Counted from the stretch's first letter, positions 6,294-15,568 are shown. The stretch is DNA of 64,000 nt from Aquabacterium lacunae (GCF_004310865.1 NZ_SIXI01000008.1:62001-126000), one strand, 5' to 3'. The notes: generated by a model from the sequence alone, not told the origin. A program made the numbers and translations.

Positions 6294-8123
6294 ATGCAGA
6301 TCCTGCCTCCGATCCATGACACCGACCTCTCGCCCTCGCTGACCGCAAAGGTCGATCAGGACCGGCTGCGCATTCTCTTCGAGCACCTGCCGGCCTCGCT
6401 GATTGGCTCACTGCTGCTGGTTTTTGGTCTGGGCTGGATGATGGGGCAGCTCATCTCGCCGGAGGCAGCCTGGGTGTGGATGGCCATCAAGCTGGTCACT
6501 GTGGCGCTGCGCGGCGCCCACCTGGTGTGGGGCCATGGGCACCCTGACCGCACGGCCGACCCCCGCGCTTACCTGCGTGGCATGCGCTGGCTGGTCGCCA
6601 TCGACGGCCTGGCCTGGGGCATGGCCGCCTGGTACTTCACTCCGCCCGAGAACCTGGATGCCGCCGTGGTGGTGCTGGGCTGCCTGCTCGGGCTGTCGGC
6701 CATGGCTTCGTACTCGCTGGCCATCGACTTCCGCACCTTGTCGGCTTTCATCGTGCCCATCCTCGGGCCCTGTGTGCCCTTTTGCCTGACCCGCCCGGAC
6801 ATCATGGGCCACTTCGGCGCTGTGGCCATGGGCGCCTTCCTGCTCATGCTGATCTCGCAGGGCTGGCGTGTCCAAAACCGCGTGCACGAATTGCTGCGGC
6901 TGCGCTTCGTCAACGAAGAGATCGCCCAGCAACGCGAGCAGGCGCTGGAAGAAGCCCGCCAGCACAGCGAAGCGCGCAGTCGCTTTCTGGCCACCGTCAG
7001 CCACGAAATGCGCACACCGCTGCATGGCATGCTGGGCCTGACCCGCCTGCTGCGCCACGAAGACCCGCGCGACGACCAGGCCGAGCGCCTGCGCCTGATC
7101 GAACGCTCGGGCGAGCACCTGCTCATGGTGATCAACGACGTGCTCGACTTCTCCCGCATGGAAGCCGGCCGCATGCAGTTCCAGTCGCGGCCCTTCGATC
7201 TCAGCCGCGTGCTCGAAGACGTCGAGGGCATCTTCCAGGTGCTGGCCCGCCGCAAGGGCCTGAGCCTCACGCTCACCAGCAACTGGGAAGGCCCCATGCC
7301 CCTGATCGGCGATCCGGGCCGCATTCGCCAGGTGCTGCACAACCTGCTGGGCAACGCCATCAAGTTCACTGAACGCGGCAACATCCAGGTGCACGCTTGG
7401 CACCGCGAGGCTGGCCGTTTCGACCTGGTGGTGCGAGACACCGGCCCAGGCATCGACGAAGCCGACCGCCAGCGCATCTTCGAGGCCTTCACCCAGGGCG
7501 AAAGTGGCCTGTCGCGTGCCCGCGGCGGCACCGGCCTGGGCCTGTCGATTGCCCGGCAGTTGTGCCAGGGCATGGGTGGTGACCTGGTGTGTGAAAGCAT
7601 CCCGGGCGTGGGCTCCACCTTCACCGCTTCGGTGCAGTGTGAAGTCTCGCCCGAACTGCTGGTGCCCGCGCGTGACACTGACTCGCCCCGGCCACCTGAA
7701 TTTGCCGACTCGGGTTGGCTCACGCTGGGGGCCCGTGTGCTGCTGGTCGAAGACAACCCGGTCAACGTGGTGGTGGCCGAGGCCATGCTGCGCAACCTGG
7801 GCTACGAGGTGCACACCGTGGGCGACGGCTTGCAGGCCGTCCACTGGCTCTCCCAGCACAGCTGTGACGTGGTCCTGATGGATTGCGCCATGCCTGTGAT
7901 GGACGGCTTCGACGCCACACGCGAAATCCGCCGTCGCGAACAGCAGGGCGGTGTCAGCCGCCTGCCCGTGGTGGCACTCACGGCCCATCTGGCGGCTGAA
8001 GAACGTGAGCGTTGCCATGAGGCGGGCATGGACGACTTCCTGTCCAAGCCCTTTGACGCCGATGACCTGCAGCGTGTGGTCGAGCGTTGCCTCACCCAGG
8101 GGGCGCTGCTCCGGACCCTGTGA
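6294..8123 (+). CDS. Membrane-bound hybrid sensor histidine kinase/response regulator
   Basis: A 609-residue protein. Residues about 30-200 hold six or so hydrophobic helices without a recognisable ligand domain. A short coiled coil (NEEIAQQREQALEEARQ) leads to the HisKA domain with phospho-acceptor His237 (ATVSHEMRTPLHG). The ATPase domain shows the N box (LHNLLGNAIKF), G1 (VRDTGPGID) and G2 (GGTGLGLSIA). A C-terminal REC domain has Asp530 (VVLMDCAMPVMDG) and the Lys of LSKPFD. There is no Hpt domain, so transfer to a separate Hpt protein or autoregulation is expected. It begins 74 bases after the ATP-grasp gene; a link with that cluster is possible but unproven. Confidence 0.9.
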   Translation: MQILPPIHDTDLSPSLTAKVDQDRLRILFEHLPASLIGSLLLVFGLGWMMGQLISPEAAWVWMAIKLVTVALRGAHLVWGHGHPDRTADPRAYLRGMRWLVAIDGLAWGMAAWYFTPPENLDAAVVVLGCLLGLSAMASYSLAIDFRTLSAFIVPILGPCVPFCLTRPDIMGHFGAVAMGAFLLMLISQGWRVQNRVHELLRLRFVNEEIAQQREQALEEARQHSEARSRFLATVSHEMRTPLHGMLGLTRLLRHEDPRDDQAERLRLIERSGEHLLMVINDVLDFSRMEAGRMQFQSRPFDLSRVLEDVEGIFQVLARRKGLSLTLTSNWEGPMPLIGDPGRIRQVLHNLLGNAIKFTERGNIQVHAWHREAGRFDLVVRDTGPGIDEADRQRIFEAFTQGESGLSRARGGTGLGLSIARQLCQGMGGDLVCESIPGVGSTFTASVQCEVSPELLVPARDTDSPRPPEFADSGWLTLGARVLLVEDNPVNVVVAEAMLRNLGYEVHTVGDGLQAVHWLSQHSCDVVLMDCAMPVMDGFDATREIRRREQQGGVSRLPVVALTAHLAAEERERCHEAGMDDFLSKPFDADDLQRVVERCLTQGALLRTL

Positions 8124-8227
8124 CGTCGCATTCAGACTGTTGCATGTCGTCCTCGGGCTTCCGTGGCGCGTTCAAGCACAATACCGCGTGCCCTTTGCGG
8201 GCATGTTCGCTGCGTAGGAGACAAACG

Positions 8228-9265
8228 ATGAACATGAAGAAAGCACTGACCTTGGCAGCCCTGGCTGTCGTTGCGCTGCCCATGGCACAGGCCGCCAAGC
8301 CCAAGTTCTGCATCTATGACCCGCTGGGCACCACTGGCGAAGGCTACCGCGCCGCCAAGGATTACCAGGTCGCCATGCAAAAGCACGGCTACGAGATCGA
8401 CATCAAGTCCTACCTGGACGAGCGCGTGGCCGTGGAAGACTTCCGCACCGGCCAGTGCGACGGTGTCATGGCCACCGCCCTGCGCACCCGCCAGTTCAAC
8501 TCGCTGAGCGCGTCGATGGACACCGTGGGTGCGGCCACCATCGTGCGAAAGGGCAAGATCGACTTCGAAGGCAGCATGGAGGTGGTGCGCCGCTTCATCG
8601 GCACCCTGAGCTCGCCCAAAGGCGCCGAGCTGATGAAGCAGGGCAACTTTGAAATCGCCGGCATCATCCCCCTGGGCGCCGTTTACCCCTTCGTGAACGA
8701 CCGCAGCATCGACACCCTGGAGAAGGCCGCTGGCAAGCGCGTGGCCGCCTTCGACTACGACAAGGCCCAGGCCCAGCTGATCCAGCGCGTCGGCGCTCGC
8801 CCAGTGTCGGTTGACGTGACCAACTTCAGCTCGATGTTCAACAACAACAACGTGGACGTGATCATGGCGCCGTCCATCGTGTACAAGCCGTTGGAGCTGC
8901 ACAAGGGTCTGGGCACCAAGGGTGGCGTGGGCCGTTTCCCCCTGACCATCATCACCTACCAGCTGGTGCTGCGCGGTGACAAGTTCCCCGATGCGTTCGG
9001 CCAGAAATCGCGCGAGTACGTGTTCTCGCAGTTCAACGAAGTGGTCGAGGTGATCAAGCGCGCCGACAAGGACATTCCTGAAAAGCTGTGGATCGACCCG
9101 ACCCCGGCCGACAACGAGCGCTATGTCACCCTCATGCGCGAAGGCCGCATCGAGATGGCCGAAAAGGGCTTCTACGACAAGAAGGGCCTGAAGCTGGTCA
9201 AGAAGATCCGCTGCTCGGTGTACCCCGAAGCTTCGGACTGCACCCAGCCGACCGAAAACTGGTGA
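8228..9265 (+). CDS. Exported solute-binding-protein-like protein
   Basis: A 345-residue protein starting at ATG 8228 behind TAGGAG. It has a Sec signal peptide (KKALTLAALAVVALPMAQA, cleavage near AQA-AK). The mature part has the look of a periplasmic binding fold (CIYDPLGTTGEGYRAAKDYQ, then VDVIMAPSIVYKPLELHKGL). It resembles the putative solute-binding proteins annotated as DUF6091, distantly related to TRAP-type receptors. No transporter membrane components lie next to it, so it may act alone or with a distant partner. A strong terminator follows 20 bases after the stop, so it is probably monocistronic. Confidence 0.7.
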   Translation: MNMKKALTLAALAVVALPMAQAAKPKFCIYDPLGTTGEGYRAAKDYQVAMQKHGYEIDIKSYLDERVAVEDFRTGQCDGVMATALRTRQFNSLSASMDTVGAATIVRKGKIDFEGSMEVVRRFIGTLSSPKGAELMKQGNFEIAGIIPLGAVYPFVNDRSIDTLEKAAGKRVAAFDYDKAQAQLIQRVGARPVSVDVTNFSSMFNNNNVDVIMAPSIVYKPLELHKGLGTKGGVGRFPLTIITYQLVLRGDKFPDAFGQKSREYVFSQFNEVVEVIKRADKDIPEKLWIDPTPADNERYVTLMREGRIEMAEKGFYDKKGLKLVKKIRCSVYPEASDCTQPTENW

Positions 9266-9285
9266 TCTGACTCCCGCCCAAAGAA

Positions 9286-9311
9286 AACGCCCGCTTCAAG
9301 CGGGCGTTTTT
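9286..9311 (+). terminator. Rho-independent terminator after the binding-protein-like gene
   Basis: AACGCCCGCTT and AGCGGGCGTT form an 11-bp-class GC-rich stem with a very short loop, followed by a run of T. It lies 20 bases after the stop codon at 9265. Confidence 0.9.
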
Positions 9312-9366
9312 CATGCTGCAACCGTTCGGGCCTCACCCAGGGCGAAGCCTGCCGGTCATTGCGGTA

Positions 9367-9576
9367 TCACAGAGCCTTCAGCTCGGCGTCAACCTTGCCC
9401 AGCAGTTCTTCGGTGATCAGGCCGCCCGAGAACTTGGCAACCATCGACAGAGCGAAACCACGGCCCATGGCGATTTGCGGGTGGGTGGAAATGCCGGGCA
9501 GGTGCTTTTCCAGGATGGCCTTGGTGGTGTCGTTGTCCAGCAGGTCGCCCAGTTTGGATTCGATCGAGAAGCTCAT
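9367..9576 (-). CDS. Small 69-residue protein with an LPG-x-HPQ motif
   Basis: A short, well-formed ORF with a GAGAGA ribosome binding site just upstream of its ATG. The sequence is acidic at the start, then LLDNDTTKAILEKHLPGI, then STHPQIAMGRG. The pattern 'small helix, KHLPG, HPQ' resembles a short C-terminal module seen on some glycoside hydrolases (beta-glucosidase type), here standing alone. It is convergent with the binding-protein-like gene. No function can be assigned; it looks soluble and helical. Confidence 0.65.
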   Translation of the reverse strand: MSFSIESKLGDLLDNDTTKAILEKHLPGISTHPQIAMGRGFALSMVAKFSGGLITEELLGKVDAELKAL

Positions 9577-9943
9577 GATGTCTCTCAGGGTACGGTGAAT
9601 GAGGGAGCCTCAAGCATAACCCGCTTCAAACGGTCGTTGGAACCCCTTGGGGAACCCCCTGTGACAGATCCCGCGCGGCGTCTTGCCAGTGATGTGGACA
9701 AACCGCACCAGCCTGGGGCCATGCCCGTGAAAATCGCCCTGATTCTGTGCTTGCGCACTTCACTTATCCCCAGAAAATGTGCAGCGAAGTGGAAAACCCT
9801 CACGCTGTCAAGAGGGCCCTGGAGACCCAGTGTGTGCGTTGCAAGTGATTGATTTGCATATGTTTTTTGGCGTGCGCAATGTGTGGCCTCCTCAGTGTTT
9901 TCCCGCATCACCAGGCGTTTGATCACAAGCTCCGCGGCCATGT

Positions 9944-9960
9944 CCACAAAGTTATCCACA
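9944..9960 (+). repeat. 17-bp direct repeat, copy 1, containing a perfect DnaA box
   Basis: CCACAAAGTTATCCACA, identical to 10437-10453. Its last nine bases are a perfect DnaA-box consensus. Confidence 0.7.
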
Positions 9961-10436
9961 GGCCGTGTGGCGGCGCCCGTGCCTCGAAAAATCAAGCACT
10001 TGGCGCCGGCCTTGCGAGTGTTGCCTTGACGATCGATGGCAAGTGCCGGGTGCTTGTCGTGGGGCTGTCCGGCCTCACTGGCCGCCGTCGAGGGGGGCGG
10101 GAGGCCATTTCGGGTGTTCGGGGCCACTGCAGCCCCGGCATGGAACAATCCGAGTCGTGTGAACGGCATCACGCCATGGCTTCAGGCGCTGACACAGCGT
10201 GTCAGAAATGCACCGACAAGGGAAAACCCTCGGAAGAATGCAGCAAAGACTCGGTTATCCCCATCCACACGCGGTCGATCGTGGTCAGAGGTGTGCGAGC
10301 GCCGACACCGTGCATGTTTCAGGTCTGGTGCGCCAAGTTGTTGATTCATATGGAAATGCTGCACCTGCTCAAAACTGAGGCAATCTAGGCCAAATCACGG
10401 TGTGACAAGCAGTTAGCGCGCGTTTGCCCACCTTCC

Positions 10437-10453
10437 CCACAAAGTTATCCACA
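10437..10453 (+). repeat. 17-bp direct repeat, copy 2, containing a perfect DnaA box
   Basis: Exact second copy of 9944-9960, 107 bases upstream of the priA start. It is followed by GGGGATAAGGGG, another degenerate box-like element. Confidence 0.7.
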
Positions 10454-10559
10454 ATCCCCGGGGATAAGGGGAACCCCCCAAAAGATCAACCACTTAGCCC
10501 ACTCCTTTCATGTGCCTGTCAGAATTTCGGAGACAAAAACGCCGCGGCCGGAGGGGTGA

Positions 10560-12815
10560 TTGAGCGCACTGCATGCCACCGAGGGTGGTGTCCTCTCGCG
10601 CCTGGCCGTGCTGGTGGAGGCGCCCCAGCACAGCGGCCTCATCGGCCCGCTCGATTACCTGGCAGATCAGCCCTGGCCAGCCGGCACCCTGGTGCGTGTG
10701 CCCCTGGGGCGCCGCGTGGTGACGGGCGTGGTGTGGGGCCCAGGGGCCGAGGGTGAAGGCTGCCTGCCGCGCGAACAGCTCAAGCCCATCACCGAGGCCC
10801 TGCCCGATCTGCCGCCTTTGCCTGCCCACTGGCTGCAGCTGGTGCGCTTTGCGGCCCAGTACTATCAGCGTGCGCTGGGCGAGATGGCCATGATGGTGTT
10901 GCCGCCCGAGCTGCGTCAGATCGACGCGGTGCAGTGGGGCCGGCGCTTCAAGCGGCTGAACAAGGTGCTGAACCCGCCGCCGCCCAAGCCACCGTCGAAA
11001 CGCCGGGCCGCCCAGGCGGCCGCCGAGGCTGTGCCAGCCGCCGATGCAGACCACGCATCGGAACCCGCACCCGTGTCCGCGCCTGCATCTGCATCAGGGC
11101 CCTTGCCAGGGTCTGCCGACACCGCGGCCCTGGCGGCCACACCCGAGCAGGCCCAGGCCCTGGCCGCCCTGCTCGATGACACCGTGCAGCCACCCCCCAC
11201 CTCGCTGCTGTGGGGCAGCACCGGCAGCGGCAAGACCGAGGTGTACCTCCAGCACGCGCAGGCCGTGCTGGCCACGGGGCGCCAGGTGCTGATGATGGTG
11301 CCCGAGATCAACCTGACGCCGCAGCTGGAAGCCCGCGTGGCCGAGCGCTTTGCGGGCCGGCGCATCGTGTCGCTGCACAGTGGCCTGACCCCGGCGCAGC
11401 GCCTGCAGCACTGGGTGATGGCCCACCTGGGGGAGGCAGACATCGTGCTGGGCACGCGCCTGGCGGTGTTCACGCCGCTGCCCCGCCTGGGCCTGATCGT
11501 GGTCGACGAAGAGCACGACCCCTCCTACAAGCAGCAAGACGGCGCTCGCTATTCGGCGCGCGACCTGGCGGTCTACCGCGGCCACCTGGAGAAGGTGCCC
11601 GTGGTGCTGGGCTCGGCCACACCCAGCCTGGAAAGCTGGTTCAACGCCCAGCCGGTGGGCCAGGGTGGCACGGGCCGCTACCGCCTGCTGCCCATGCCTT
11701 CGCGGGTGGGCCAGGGCCGCATGCCCAAGGTGCGCCTCATCGACATGGGCACCTTGCCCAAGCCCGCCCCCGGCGAAGAAGCACCCGCCCTGGCTCGTCC
11801 GCTGCTGGAGGCGGTGGCCGAACGCATCGAGCGGGGCGAGCAAAGCCTGATCCTGCTGAACCGCCGGGGCTATGCGCCCGTGCTGCACTGCACCGATTGC
11901 GGCTGGAAAAGCGGCTGCCCGCATTGCAGCGCCTGGCGCGTGTTCCACAAGGCCGACCGCACCCTGCGCTGTCACCACTGCGGCTTTGCCGAACGTGTGC
12001 CCCGTGCCTGCCCCGACTGCGGCAACCAGGACATTGCCCCGGTGGGCCGTGGCACCGAGCGCCTGGAAGAACAGCTGGCCGAAGCCCTGCCCGGCGCGCG
12101 CGTGGGCCGCATCGATGCCGACGTGACCCGCCACAAGGGCGCCCTGGAAGAAAAGCTGGCCAGCGTGCACGCCGGCGAGGTCGATGTGCTGGTGGGCACC
12201 CAGATGGTCGCCAAGGGCCATGATTTCCGGCGCATCACCCTGGTGGCGGCAGCCAACCCCGATGCGGCCTTGTTCGCCAGTGATTTCCGCGCCGCCGAGC
12301 GCCAGTTCGCGCTGCTGCTGCAGGCCGCAGGCCGCGCCGGGCGTGATGCGGCCGTGGCCGGCCACAGCGAGATGTGGGTGCAGACCTGGCACCCCACCCA
12401 CCCCCTGTACGACGCGCTGCGCCGCTACGACTTCGAGGCGTTTGCGCAGGCCCAGCTGAAAGAGCGCCAGGCCGCCGGCTTGCCGCCGTACAGCCACCTG
12501 GCCATGCTGCGGGCCGAGGCCAAGACCCAGGGCGCAGCGCAGACCTTCCTGGACCAGGCGGCCGCGGCCATGGAGGCGGCGGCCGCGCAGCTCAATGACC
12601 AGGGGGGCGGCCTGCTGCTCTACCCGGCAGTGCCCACGGCCGTGCAGCGCGTGGCCAATGTCGAGCGGGCACAGATGCTGATCGAGGCGCAGCAGCGCCC
12701 GGCCCTGCTCAAGCTGCTGCAGCAGGCCACGCCCGCGTGGCTGGCCCTGGCACAACAAAACCGCCCGAACGGCTTGATCCGTTGGGCGGTCGATGTGGAC
12801 CCGCTGGCCATCTGA
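10560..12815 (+). CDS. priA: Primosomal protein N' (replication restart helicase PriA)
   Basis: A 751-residue protein. The N-terminal DNA-binding region (VLVEAPQHSGLIGPLDYLAD) precedes the superfamily II helicase core: Walker A GSTGSGKTE with Lys225, DEEH box VVDEEHDPSYKQQ, and motif VI QAAGRAGRDA. Between the helicase lobes are eight cysteines in four CxxC pairs, beginning at Cys444 (CTDCGWKSGCPHC, CHHCGF, CPDCG), which bind two zinc ions. An Ala/Pro-rich insert of about 60 residues lies before the helicase core. The start is TTG 10560 directly after GGAGGGG. PriA reloads DnaB at stalled forks. Confidence 0.95.
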   Translation: MSALHATEGGVLSRLAVLVEAPQHSGLIGPLDYLADQPWPAGTLVRVPLGRRVVTGVVWGPGAEGEGCLPREQLKPITEALPDLPPLPAHWLQLVRFAAQYYQRALGEMAMMVLPPELRQIDAVQWGRRFKRLNKVLNPPPPKPPSKRRAAQAAAEAVPAADADHASEPAPVSAPASASGPLPGSADTAALAATPEQAQALAALLDDTVQPPPTSLLWGSTGSGKTEVYLQHAQAVLATGRQVLMMVPEINLTPQLEARVAERFAGRRIVSLHSGLTPAQRLQHWVMAHLGEADIVLGTRLAVFTPLPRLGLIVVDEEHDPSYKQQDGARYSARDLAVYRGHLEKVPVVLGSATPSLESWFNAQPVGQGGTGRYRLLPMPSRVGQGRMPKVRLIDMGTLPKPAPGEEAPALARPLLEAVAERIERGEQSLILLNRRGYAPVLHCTDCGWKSGCPHCSAWRVFHKADRTLRCHHCGFAERVPRACPDCGNQDIAPVGRGTERLEEQLAEALPGARVGRIDADVTRHKGALEEKLASVHAGEVDVLVGTQMVAKGHDFRRITLVAAANPDAALFASDFRAAERQFALLLQAAGRAGRDAAVAGHSEMWVQTWHPTHPLYDALRRYDFEAFAQAQLKERQAAGLPPYSHLAMLRAEAKTQGAAQTFLDQAAAAMEAAAAQLNDQGGGLLLYPAVPTAVQRVANVERAQMLIEAQQRPALLKLLQQATPAWLALAQQNRPNGLIRWAVDVDPLAI

Positions 12816-12841
12816 GGCCTGCGGGCGTCAGCGGTGCGGGC

Positions 12842-13669
12842 TCAGCCCAGCAGGGCTTCCAGGCCTTCGCACAACTCTGCGAAGGGCGGCAGCTCGGTCA
12901 GCAGCTTCTCGGGGCTCAGGCCGATGGCTTCGCATACGCCGCTGGGCACGGTCGAGGCCAGCTCGGCCTGGTTCAGGCCGTTGTGCTCGGCGCGGGCGCG
13001 CCAGGCCGAGATGTGGATCACGGCGCTGATCTTGTCCAGAGGCTGGTGGCTCAGCGGTTCGGGGAAGAACTGGATCGCGTTGGCAAAAGCCGGCGGGAAC
13101 TTCCACTGGCGGGCCAGTTCGGCGCCGACCACGGCGTAGTTGTAGCCGAAGGACGAGGTTTCCATGTCCAGGCGACGCGGGTCGTGCGGGCCGGCCATCT
13201 TGTCGAGCTGAAGCATTTGCTCGGGCATGCCGGCGTGCATCACCAGCTCGCCAATGCCGTGCATCAGGCCCACGGTGAAGGCCAGGTCCACGTTGTTGCC
13301 TGTGGTCTTGGCCACCCAGCGCGACACCGCCGCAGCGTGCATGCTGTAGCGCCAGAAGGCGTTCAGGTCCATGCCGGGCATGGCCTTGAAGCCGCTGGTC
13401 AGCCCCGAGCTGATCACCAGGGTGCGCACGGTCACGAAGCCCAGCATCATCAAGGCGTCGTCGACCGAGCCCACGGTGCGCGACACGTGGTAATAGGCCG
13501 AGTTGGCCAGCCGCAGCAAGCGCGCCGACAGCACCGGGTCGGCCGCGATTTTTTTGGCGATGTCGTCGATCGAGACGTCTTCGTTGTTGAAGCTGTCGAT
13601 CAGCTCGTGGACGATCTTGGGCACGGCCGGCAGGGCCTGCGGTTGCTTGAACAGGGCTTCGAGCTGCAT
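12842..13669 (-). CDS. HDOD-domain signalling protein
   Basis: A 275-residue protein that is almost entirely one HDOD domain (LPAVPKIVHELIDSFN, IAADPVLSARLLRLANSAYY, DALMMLGFVTVRTLVISSGL, GLMHGIGELVMH). HDOD proteins lack full HD catalytic residues and usually act as scaffolds in chemotaxis, motility or c-di-GMP signalling. ATG at 13669 follows GGAGG. It is transcribed towards priA and divergently from the secreted-protein gene. Function here is unknown. Confidence 0.85.
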   Translation of the reverse strand: MQLEALFKQPQALPAVPKIVHELIDSFNNEDVSIDDIAKKIAADPVLSARLLRLANSAYYHVSRTVGSVDDALMMLGFVTVRTLVISSGLTSGFKAMPGMDLNAFWRYSMHAAAVSRWVAKTTGNNVDLAFTVGLMHGIGELVMHAGMPEQMLQLDKMAGPHDPRRLDMETSSFGYNYAVVGAELARQWKFPPAFANAIQFFPEPLSHQPLDKISAVIHISAWRARAEHNGLNQAELASTVPSGVCEAIGLSPEKLLTELPPFAELCEGLEALLG

Positions 13670-13865
13670 GTGTCAGCCTCCAATAAGATGATTCAGAACT
13701 GCCAGAGGTCGCCCCCCTACGGATCGCCCGGGCAGATACTCCGGTATCGACGCGGGAGGCATGGACTTGAGCATCTCAGATGGCGAAGTTTTCCGAGCCG
13801 TGGAAATGCACAGGTGCACGCCCCTTGTTGTGAACAATGGCCGCTTTTGGCGTGGAGCTTTCACC

Positions 13866-14609
13866 GTGCGTGTGTTTTTTCACTCTTGGACCGCCTTGGG
13901 CCTGGCTTTGGGCGTGGCCGTGCTCACCTCGGCGTCGGCCTGGGCCGAACTGCCGCAGCGCAACCTGCTGGTCAGCTGGCGGCTGAGCAGCAGCGACACC
14001 GCCCGCGTGCAGCAGCGTGGGGTGCAAGGGGGTGTGGTGGTGAGCACGCAGGGCGGCATGGCCGGTCAGGGCATGGTCACTTACGGCACCCGCGAAGGCA
14101 CAGACAGCCGCCAGGCCGAGATGCAGGTGCTGGTGCTCAACGGCCAGGCGGCCCGTCTGCAGATCGGGCAGCAGCAGCCCGTCACGCAGTGGCAATTCCT
14201 GGTCAGCCCGCCGGCGGGTGGTGGTGTGCCAAGTCATCCGGGTGGTGCGTTGGTACAGGCCTTGGGCAGCACCGTGATGGTCGAGCAGAACCAGGGCCTG
14301 AAGGTGCGGCCCCGCTGGAGCGGCCGGGGCGTGGTGCAGCTCGATTTCGAGGTGCAGGGTGATGTGGCCAACGGCTTGAACAACGGCCTGCCCACCGGAC
14401 TGCAGCGCCGGCTGCAGGCTGCAGCCGGGCAGCCCGCCACAACCGAACAGGTGCAGGCCCAGGCCGTGGTGGCCGTGCCCATGGACCAGTGGGTGGCTGT
14501 GGCCCGCAGCGGCCGGCAGGTGGTTCGCAGCCAGCGGGGCACCTGGTCCACCGACGAGGTCGACCAAGGTGGCAGCACGGTGCTGGAGATCAAGGTGAGC
14601 CTGCCGTGA
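13866..14609 (+). CDS. Secreted protein of unknown function
   Basis: A 247-residue protein read from GTG 13866, which follows GGAG and gives a clean Sec signal peptide (WTALGLALGVAVLTSASAWA, cleavage before ELPQ). The mature part is beta-rich (RNLLVSWRLSSSD, GVVVSTQGG, AEMQVLVLNGQ, VVQLDFEVQ), with Gln-rich linkers. No domain is recognised with confidence. The esterase start codon overlaps its stop (GTGA), so the two are translationally coupled. Confidence 0.75.
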   Translation: MRVFFHSWTALGLALGVAVLTSASAWAELPQRNLLVSWRLSSSDTARVQQRGVQGGVVVSTQGGMAGQGMVTYGTREGTDSRQAEMQVLVLNGQAARLQIGQQQPVTQWQFLVSPPAGGGVPSHPGGALVQALGSTVMVEQNQGLKVRPRWSGRGVVQLDFEVQGDVANGLNNGLPTGLQRRLQAAAGQPATTEQVQAQAVVAVPMDQWVAVARSGRQVVRSQRGTWSTDEVDQGGSTVLEIKVSLP

Positions 14610-15568
14610 ACGATGCTTTCGACCCCCTGCAGGCCCTGAACCCCGCCACGCGCGCCCTGCTGGACAACATCCGCCGCGCCGGTTTCGCGCCCTTGCAGCA
14701 GCAGGGAGTGGCCCTGGCCCGGCTGTCTTACCGGGCCGGGGTGGGCGCCAGCGAAGGGCCCCGCACGCCAGTCGAGCGGGTTGATCCCTTGATCATCCCC
14801 TCGCCCGAAGGGCACCCGATCCCGGCGCGCCTGTGGGCACCGCATCACCACCCCGGGCTGCCCGTGGTGCTGTACCTGCACGGCGGCGGGTTCGTGGTGG
14901 GGGGCATCGACACCTGCGAAGGGCTGTGTCGCAATCTGGCGGCGCAGGCCGAGGTGGCCGTGCTGGCCATCGACTACCGGCTGGCGCCCGAGCACCCCTT
15001 CCCGGCGGCCCTGGACGACACACTGTGCGCCGTGCGCTGGTTGCTGGAAGAAGGCCGCACCCATGGGCTCGACCCCGACCGGCTGGCCCTCGCAGGCGAC
15101 AGCGCCGGCGGCACCCTCACGGCCACCGCCGCGCACCTGTGCCGCGACGAAGGCATCGCGCTGCGCCTGCAGGCCATGTTCTACCCATCTGTGCAGCGTT
15201 CGCTGATCACAGGCTCGCACCAGCGCTTTGCCCGAGGCCTGTTGCTGGACGCCGACCTGATGGCCTGGTTCGACCAGCTCAACCAGCTGCATGCCACCCC
15301 AGGCCAGCCGCTGGACTGGCGCCGCGAGCCCCTGAACGCACCCACGCACCGTGGCCTGGCACCCGCCTGGATCGGGCTGGCCGAATGCGATCCCCTGGCC
15401 GACGACGGCCGCCTGTATGCCGACGCCCTGATGGACGCCGGGGTGCCGGTGCAGGTGCAGCACTACCCTGGCACCGTGCATGATTTCATCAACATGGGCC
15501 GCTTCCTGCCGCAGGCCGCGCAGGCCCATGCCGACATGGCCCGGGCCCTGAAAGCCGCGCTGGACTGA
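14606..15568 (+). CDS. Alpha/beta hydrolase, hormone-sensitive-lipase-type esterase
   Basis: A 320-residue family IV esterase. The oxyanion motif HGGGF begins at His92, the nucleophile is Ser166 in GDSAGG, the acid is Asp262 in ECDPLADDG, and the base is His292 in GTVHDF. YRLAPEHPFPAALDD is the typical family segment. It should hydrolyse short to medium acyl esters. No signal peptide, so cytoplasmic. The start is GTG 14606, in a 4-base GTGA overlap with the preceding secreted-protein gene; a longer upstream in-frame start is rejected. Confidence 0.9.
   Translation: MNDAFDPLQALNPATRALLDNIRRAGFAPLQQQGVALARLSYRAGVGASEGPRTPVERVDPLIIPSPEGHPIPARLWAPHHHPGLPVVLYLHGGGFVVGGIDTCEGLCRNLAAQAEVAVLAIDYRLAPEHPFPAALDDTLCAVRWLLEEGRTHGLDPDRLALAGDSAGGTLTATAAHLCRDEGIALRLQAMFYPSVQRSLITGSHQRFARGLLLDADLMAWFDQLNQLHATPGQPLDWRREPLNAPTHRGLAPAWIGLAECDPLADDGRLYADALMDAGVPVQVQHYPGTVHDFINMGRFLPQAAQAHADMARALKAALD

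Larger units (their letters stand above)
9577..10559. other. Gene-poor region with clustered DnaA-box-like sites
   Basis: About 980 bases without a convincing gene; ORFs here lack family resemblance and ribosome binding sites. It holds two perfect TTATCCACA boxes (9952-9960, 10445-10453) and three one-mismatch copies: TTATCCCCA at 9764-9772 and 10255-10263, and TTGTCCACA on the minus strand at 9693-9701. The 17-base string CCACAAAGTTATCCACA occurs twice exactly (9944-9960 and 10437-10453). There are AT-richer patches around 9845-9875 and several GATC sites. It lies between a small minus-strand gene and priA. It could be a replication origin-like element or a DnaA-titrating locus; neither dnaA nor dnaN is in the window. 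Confidence 0.6.

Noticed and set aside
9849-10388. 179-codon ORF in the region upstream of priA
   Set aside because: No ribosome binding site, no domain, contains the DnaA-box-like elements, and composition is unlike neighbouring genes.
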